Below, one piece after another: positions 33,813 through 38,128 of a DNA stretch of 38,128 nt; positions within the stretch are counted from its first letter, which is position 1; each line of letters opens with the position of its first letter. The stretch spans positions 1 through 38,128 of the forward strand of contig CALBGF010000120.1 of assembly GCA_937893635.1 (NCBI GenBank), written 5' to 3'. The notes beneath the pieces were generated by a model that saw only the letters and a program-made list of their open reading frames with translations, did no database searches and had not been told where the DNA came from. This stretch comes from an uncultured Mollicutes bacterium (GTDB taxonomy: Bacteria > Bacillota_I > Bacilli_A > RFN20 > CAG-826). The position numbers and the translations under genes are program-made.

Positions 33813-34881
33813 TTATGTTGAATATGGTAATAAAATTGCTTTTCATCCAGGATACTATATAAAAGAATATATAGAATCAATGGGATTAACTCAAGAAGAT
33901 TTTGCTAATCGATTAGGAACAACACCTAAAAATGTTAGTTATATAGTTAGAGGGGAACAAAGCATTTCTGTTGATATTGCTATCAAATTATCACGATTGA
34001 TAGGTACTACAGTTAAATACTGGCTAAATTTACAAATAGAATATGACTCTCTAATTGCTGAGTTCAAATCCATGAGTGAAACTAAAGCCGAAAAAGAAGT
34101 TTTTAAAAATCTAAATTATTCATATTTTAGAGATAATTTTAATTTGCCTAATATTCCTAACAAAATTGATGAGCAAATCAAAATTGTACGAGAATTCTTA
34201 AATGTTTCTTCGTTGACAGTATTTAAAAATAAGGACATGTATGTACACTTTAGAAGTGCTAACTTAAAAGAATCGGAAATAAGCATGATTAAAGCTAATA
34301 TTATGGTTCAGATTGCTGCCAACAGATCGCTTAAAGACAATACAATACCAAAGTTTGATAAAAAAGAATTTTTTAAATCGATTAATTATGCATTAACTTT
34401 AACTAAAGAGCATGATGAGTTTTTTCAATTAATTAAAAAGTCTTTTTACAATTCTGGAGTAGATTTGATTTTGTTACCAAATATTGTTGGATCAAAAATT
34501 AATGGTGCAACAAAAAAAATAGGAAACCATATTATGCTAATGATTAATAATAGAAATAATAATTCGGATTCTTTTTGGTTTACATTGTTTCATGAAATTG
34601 GTCATATAGTTAATGGAGATTTTGGAGTATCATTTGAAGATGAAACCGGAACTGAAGAGAAAAAGGCCAATGACTTTGCAGAAAAAAATCTTATACCAAC
34701 TAAAGAATATGAAACATTTATTAGTGAAGGTATATTTACAAAGAAAAGTATTTTGAATTTTTCTAATAAAATAGATAGAGATCCAGGCATTATTTTAGGA
34801 AGATTACAAAATGATAAAATAATAAGATACGATAATTTTGCCCTTAATTCTTTAAGAACAAAATACTCATTTTTTGAATGA
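33805..34881 (+). CDS. HigA-type antitoxin fused to an ImmA/IrrE metallopeptidase domain
   Basis: A 358-residue protein in two parts. Residues 12-85 are a HigA-type helix-turn-helix: HPGYYIKEYIESMGLTQ, then FANRLGTTPKNVSYIVRGEQ and KYWLNLQIEYD, the standard family phrases. Residues 200-330 are an ImmA/IrrE-type domain with zinc motif HEIGH (H263, E264, H267) in FTLFHEIGHIV and a likely third ligand E285 in EKKANDFA. HigA antitoxins neutralise and repress; ImmA/IrrE domains cut repressors, so the fusion could destroy itself or a target under stress. It overlaps the toxin gene and ends 4 bases from the convergent sdaA-type gene. Confidence 0.88.
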   Translation: MSNYVEYGNKIAFHPGYYIKEYIESMGLTQEDFANRLGTTPKNVSYIVRGEQSISVDIAIKLSRLIGTTVKYWLNLQIEYDSLIAEFKSMSETKAEKEVFKNLNYSYFRDNFNLPNIPNKIDEQIKIVREFLNVSSLTVFKNKDMYVHFRSANLKESEISMIKANIMVQIAANRSLKDNTIPKFDKKEFFKSINYALTLTKEHDEFFQLIKKSFYNSGVDLILLPNIVGSKINGATKKIGNHIMLMINNRNNNSDSFWFTLFHEIGHIVNGDFGVSFEDETGTEEKKANDFAEKNLIPTKEYETFISEGIFTKKSILNFSNKIDRDPGIILGRLQNDKIIRYDNFALNSLRTKYSFFE

Positions 34882-34885
34882 AAAT

Positions 34886-36088
34886 TTAAAACTTATGTAT
34901 TTTAGCTAATCCGCCTTTAGCGGTTTCTTTGTAATCTGTTGATAAGGCAATACCAGTTTCTTTCATAACCGCAATTACCTCATCAAGAGATATAGCATTA
35001 TGTCGATGTGGCACTAAATGTTTGGCAAAGACATAAGAATTAAATGCTTTAATTGCAGATATGGAATTTCTTTCAATACAAGGAATAGCAACATATCCGC
35101 CAACTGGGTCACAAGTTAAACCTAATTGGTGTTCTAAGGCCATTTCTGAGGCATATTCGATATAATCAAATCCTAATCCATTCGCGGCACAAAGTGCTCC
35201 AGCGGCCATACAAGTTGCAGAACCAATCTCGGCTTGGCATCCCCCAACAGCACCAGAAATAGTGGCGTTCTTTTTAATAACACAGCCAATTAATCCAGCA
35301 ATAATTAATCCATCGATTAATTGTTTCTCATTATAATTCATTTGTTTCTTTAAATAATATAAAACAGCAGGAAGTACACCAGCAGAGCCACATGTCGGAG
35401 CGGTAACTACCAAACTTCCTCCAGAATTAGATTCACTTACAGCATAAGCATAAGTAGAAATAAATAAATCACGTTTATCATCATTATTACTACAACTAAT
35501 TGCTTCTTTATATAAAGTAGGAGCAATTCTTTTTATATGGAGTTTTCCAGCAATATATCCTTCGGTTATGAGTCCTTGTTCGATTTCTTTTTCCATATGA
35601 TTAAGAATATGTTTTAAATAATCTTCAATATCTTCGTCATCAAATTTCTTAACAAATTCCAAATAAGATAATTTGTTTTGTTCAATGTATTCTCTAATTT
35701 CTTTAAAAGAAGAAAAAGGATAAACCATTTTATCAGTTTCGGCTTTTTCGCCTTTCTTTTCGATTTGTCCTCCACCAATTGAATAATATGTTGCAGATTT
35801 AACTAATTTATCATTTAAATAAGCATCGATTTGCATAGTATTAGGAAAAGTAGGAGTATTTTTTAAATCGAACTTTACTTCGACGTCTTTTAAAGTATCA
35901 ATAATAATCTTATCAGTTAAGTGACCTTTTCCTGTTAAAGCAAGTGAGCCAAAAAGAGTAACTACATAGTGGTAGTTATTAGGTTCTAAACTATTTAGAA
36001 AATCTAAGCAAATTCGATATGGGCCAATAGTGTGGCTTGATGATGGTCCAGGACCAATACGATATAAATCTTTAAGTGAACAAAGCAT
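34886..36088 (-). CDS. sdaA: L-serine dehydratase, iron-sulfur type, single chain
   Basis: A 400-residue enzyme converting L-serine to pyruvate and ammonia. The N-terminal beta domain has YRIGPGPSSSHTIGPYRI, the family signature. The C-terminal alpha domain carries the cluster cysteines in TAPTCGSAGVLP, GGCQAEIGSATCMAAGALC and LTCDPVGGYVAIPC. Beta and alpha domains are fused, as in E. coli SdaA (454), though about 50 residues shorter. I start it at ATG 36088 (MLCSLKDLYRIG), which matches the family N-terminus; an in-frame ATG at 36124 would add 12 atypical residues and has no ribosome binding site. The GAGGAG site lies 28 bases upstream, bridged by a hairpin. Confidence 0.9.
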   Translation of the reverse strand: MLCSLKDLYRIGPGPSSSHTIGPYRICLDFLNSLEPNNYHYVVTLFGSLALTGKGHLTDKIIIDTLKDVEVKFDLKNTPTFPNTMQIDAYLNDKLVKSATYYSIGGGQIEKKGEKAETDKMVYPFSSFKEIREYIEQNKLSYLEFVKKFDDEDIEDYLKHILNHMEKEIEQGLITEGYIAGKLHIKRIAPTLYKEAISCSNNDDKRDLFISTYAYAVSESNSGGSLVVTAPTCGSAGVLPAVLYYLKKQMNYNEKQLIDGLIIAGLIGCVIKKNATISGAVGGCQAEIGSATCMAAGALCAANGLGFDYIEYASEMALEHQLGLTCDPVGGYVAIPCIERNSISAIKAFNSYVFAKHLVPHRHNAISLDEVIAVMKETGIALSTDYKETAKGGLAKIHKF

Positions 36089-36100
36089 AATATTAATGTA

Positions 36101-36122
36101 TTCGTAGATATACGAACTCCTC
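36101..36122 (-). promoter_or_regulatory. Hairpin between ribosome binding site and start of sdaA
   Basis: On the minus strand GAGGAG (36122-36117) is followed at once by TTCGTA-TATC-TACGAA (36116-36101), a perfect 6-bp stem with a 4-base loop, then 12 bases to ATG 36088. Folding would bring the ribosome binding site close to the start. Confidence 0.5.
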
Positions 36123-36188
36123 ATTAATAATTATAAGTTATTATTTCAATATTTAAAATTATTTTTTGTGTTTTATTTATCATAAATT

Positions 36189-36197
36189 TGCTAGACT
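36189..36197 (+). promoter_or_regulatory. Extended -10 promoter
   Basis: TG-C-TAGACT (36189-36197), no clear -35, 29 bases before the next gene. Confidence 0.5.
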
Positions 36198-36226
36198 AAA
36201 TATGTAGATAAATAAGGAGAAAAATT

Positions 36227-37195
36227 ATGTGTACTGCAGCAACTTATAAAACATCAGATTTCTATTTTGGAAGAACCTTAGATTATGAATTTTCGTATGG
36301 TGAGACTATTACAATTATGCCAAGAAATTATGAATTAAAATTAAGATTTTTAGATGCTATAAAAACACACTATGCAATTATAGGAATGGCACACGTAACT
36401 GAGAATTATCCTTTATTTTATGAAGCAATGAACGAAAAGGGTCTTTGTGTGGCAGGATTAAATTTTGTGGGAAATGCTCAATATTTTGAACCAAAAAAAG
36501 ATAAAATTAATGTAGCACAATTTGAGTTTATTCCTTATATCCTTATTAGTTGTAAAAACGTTGATGAAGTTATTAAATTAATGAAAAACATTAATATAAC
36601 TAATACTCCATATAGTGATAAATATCCTATTGGTCAACTCCATTGGATAATTGCCGACTCTAATAAAACAATTACCATAGAATCCACTGATGAGGGAATT
36701 AAAATTTATGATAATCCTGTAGGTGTTTTAACTAATAATCCACCATTTGATAAGCAAATGGAAAATTTAAATAATTATAAACATTTATCAACTAAAAATC
36801 CTACAAACAGTTTAAATGCTGACAAACGTTTTTATAGTAGAGGATTAGGCGCAGTAGGATTACCAGGTGATATTTCTAGTCAATCACGCTTTGTACGTGT
36901 AGTTTTTACAAAAATGAATTCTTTATCAAAAAGTGATGAACTATCTAGTGTAAGTCAATTTTTTCATATATTAGGTAGCGTTGATCAAGTAAGAGGATGT
37001 TGTGAACTAGAAGATAAAAAATATGAAATTACAATTTATACTTCATGCTTAAATGCAACAAAAGGAATTTATTATTACACCACTTATGATAATCATCAAA
37101 TTAATAAAGTAGATATGCATAAAGTGGATTTAGATAGTAAGAATTTATTTGAATATAAATTACGCACAAGTGAAAATATTTATGAACAAAATTAA
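36227..37195 (+). CDS. Choloylglycine hydrolase family (bile salt hydrolase/penicillin V acylase-like)
   Basis: A 322-residue N-terminal-nucleophile hydrolase. After Met removal Cys2 (MCTAA) becomes the nucleophile. The other active-site positions are R16 and D19 (FGRTLDYE), N170/N171 (VLTNNPPF) and R221/R224 (SQSRFVR). GLGAVGLPGDISS is the stretch most like true bile salt hydrolases. The length is typical (about 325). Members cleave the amide of conjugated bile acids, penicillin V or acyl-homoserine lactones; the sequence alone does not separate these, but the bile-salt-like motifs and anaerobic context favour bile salts. No signal peptide is present, so it acts in the cytoplasm. The ribosome binding site is AAGGAGA. 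Confidence 0.93.
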   Translation: MCTAATYKTSDFYFGRTLDYEFSYGETITIMPRNYELKLRFLDAIKTHYAIIGMAHVTENYPLFYEAMNEKGLCVAGLNFVGNAQYFEPKKDKINVAQFEFIPYILISCKNVDEVIKLMKNINITNTPYSDKYPIGQLHWIIADSNKTITIESTDEGIKIYDNPVGVLTNNPPFDKQMENLNNYKHLSTKNPTNSLNADKRFYSRGLGAVGLPGDISSQSRFVRVVFTKMNSLSKSDELSSVSQFFHILGSVDQVRGCCELEDKKYEITIYTSCLNATKGIYYYTTYDNHQINKVDMHKVDLDSKNLFEYKLRTSENIYEQN

Positions 37196-37264
37196 TATAT
37201 TTTTAGTTGAAAAGCTTTTATAAAAATTAAAGTTAGAAATAACCAACTCATTATTACTCTTTTA

Positions 37265-37273
37265 TGCTATAAT
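37265..37273 (+). promoter_or_regulatory. Perfect extended -10 promoter
   Basis: TG-C-TATAAT (37265-37273) lies 25 bases before the methyltransferase start; no -35 is recognisable. Confidence 0.65.
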
Positions 37274-37298
37274 ACTTATCGAAATGGAGCAAAAGTCT

Positions 37299-38128
37299 AT
37301 GAAATACAAAATTGAAAAAGATACTGTTCAAGAAACATTATTAATTCCTTTATATGGCAAAAAGAAATGTTCGGAAATATTTCCTAATTTATATTATGAT
37401 GAGTCCGCTTGTAAAATTATTGAAGATGTGGATTATGATTTCTCTATTTTAGAGAAAAAAGCCAAAAATACAATGTACCGTTTTGGATTTTTAGAAGCAG
37501 CTATGCGACAAAATGATCTAGCAATTGAAGTTAAAGATTATTTGGAATCTCATCCTAAAGCCGCAGTAGTAAACTTAGGATGCGGATTAGATAATTTAGG
37601 CCGATATGTTTATAATGGTTCATGTAAAATATATAATATTGATTTTCCTAATGTTATAAATGTTCGTAATCAATTATTACCAACTCAAGAAAATGAAAAA
37701 AATATTGCTTGTAATTTAAATGACACTAGTTGGTTTGATGAAATTGATGATAGCAATGGCGTGGTATTTTTTGCTGCAGGTGTATTCTATTATTTTTTAA
37801 AAGAAGAAGTGCAAACTTTAATAACTAAAATGGCTAATAGATTTAAAGGTGGAAAAATTGTGTTTGATGCCGCAAATAAAAAAGCAGTAAAATTAATGCT
37901 TAAAACGTGGTTAAAAACCGCACAAATTAAAAATGTGGGAGCCTATTTTGCTGTTTCTAATGCTTCAAAAGATTTATCTAATTGGAGCAAAAATATTAAA
38001 GTATCATCTAATGGCTATATGTTAGGATATAATAATTTAAAAGATCCTTCGGTATCTTCTTTTTATCGCTTTTTAGCTAAAGTTGGCGATAAAATGATGA
38101 AAATGCAAATTGTACGTATTGATTTTGA
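37299..38128 (+). CDS. Class I SAM methyltransferase, leucine carboxyl methyltransferase-like (partial)
   Basis: The reading frame runs from ATG 37299 to the window end without a stop; 276 codons are visible. The SAM motif I is VVNLGCGLDNLGRYV (residues 90-104). After it comes YNIDFPNVI, whose Asp115 would bind the ribose of SAM; this pattern, with GxGxD then a D-F-P, is that of the leucine carboxyl methyltransferase/PPM1 family (also TcmP-like enzymes). YRFGFLEAAMRQNDLAI is also family-like. These enzymes methylate carboxyl or hydroxyl groups of proteins or small polyketides; the bacterial substrates are mostly unknown. A perfect extended -10 promoter and GGAG (37286-37289) precede it. The family usually runs to about 270-300 residues, so little is missing. 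Confidence 0.82.
   Translation, partial: MKYKIEKDTVQETLLIPLYGKKKCSEIFPNLYYDESACKIIEDVDYDFSILEKKAKNTMYRFGFLEAAMRQNDLAIEVKDYLESHPKAAVVNLGCGLDNLGRYVYNGSCKIYNIDFPNVINVRNQLLPTQENEKNIACNLNDTSWFDEIDDSNGVVFFAAGVFYYFLKEEVQTLITKMANRFKGGKIVFDAANKKAVKLMLKTWLKTAQIKNVGAYFAVSNASKDLSNWSKNIKVSSNGYMLGYNNLKDPSVSSFYRFLAKVGDKMMKMQIVRIDF

Noticed and set aside
1..38128. CRISPR array, insertion sequence or prophage genes
   Set aside because: No regularly spaced repeats, transposase, integrase or phage structural genes are visible.

Overview
The window is 38 kb of AT-rich (roughly 30% G+C by eye), gene-dense DNA read with the standard bacterial code: TGG encodes Trp, and TGA serves as a normal stop at 19564, 34879 and 30977. 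Strong Shine-Dalgarno sites (AAGGAG, GGGAGG), sigma-A-type promoters, U-tailed hairpin terminators, Rex, Bacilli-type OppD/OppF, a SpoIIE-type phosphatase, two [FeFe]-hydrogenase-type proteins and a bile-salt-hydrolase-family enzyme point to an anaerobic, fermentative, probably gut-associated low-G+C Firmicute. The large insertions in the Opp ATPases suggest a lineage near the Mollicutes/Erysipelotrichia/RF39 part of Bacilli. This placement is inference; no rRNA marker is present.

Layout. 1-2884: 3' end of an ABC exporter gene, a Fic protein gene framed by two 33-bp direct repeats, a nitroreductase and an MscS channel. 2998-4158: an MFS transporter closed by a terminator that starts inside its last codons. 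4368-12193: a redox/hydrogen operon made of rex, adhE, a thioredoxin-like [2Fe-2S] protein, a PAS-tailed sensory-type [FeFe]-hydrogenase, a PP2C/SpoIIE phosphatase and a second, catalytic-looking [FeFe]-hydrogenase. It ends in a terminator at 12200. 12250-13814: an EamA transporter and a HAD phosphatase. 13807-18174: a TetR-type repressor divergent from a two-ATPase ABC exporter, with a mirrored operator array between them. 18190-20126: TerB-like, DegV and small membrane protein genes.

20416-29336: a complete oligopeptide importer oppABCDF plus a DUF3899-like gene. OppA is separated from OppB by a 13-bp stem-loop, and OppC, OppD and OppF carry large insertions. 29428-31036: tRNA-Arg(UCG) followed by an alpha/beta hydrolase gene enclosed by a decayed direct repeat that begins in the tRNA 3' end, then a relic of a Na+/H+ antiporter. 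31037-33294: a poorly characterised membrane protein, lipoprotein and DUF1232-like membrane protein. 33438-34881: a HigB-like toxin and a HigA-ImmA/IrrE fusion under a consensus promoter with a palindromic operator. 34886-36088 (minus): L-serine dehydratase. 36227-38128: a choloylglycine-hydrolase-family enzyme and the start of a leucine-carboxyl-methyltransferase-like gene that runs off the window.

How the parts fit. Rex senses NADH/NAD+, AdhE reoxidises NADH by making ethanol, and the hydrogenase genes form the other electron sink. The PAS-bearing hydrogenase with its phosphatase looks like a hydrogen-sensing signalling pair. Peptide uptake (Opp) and serine deamination would feed amino-acid fermentation.
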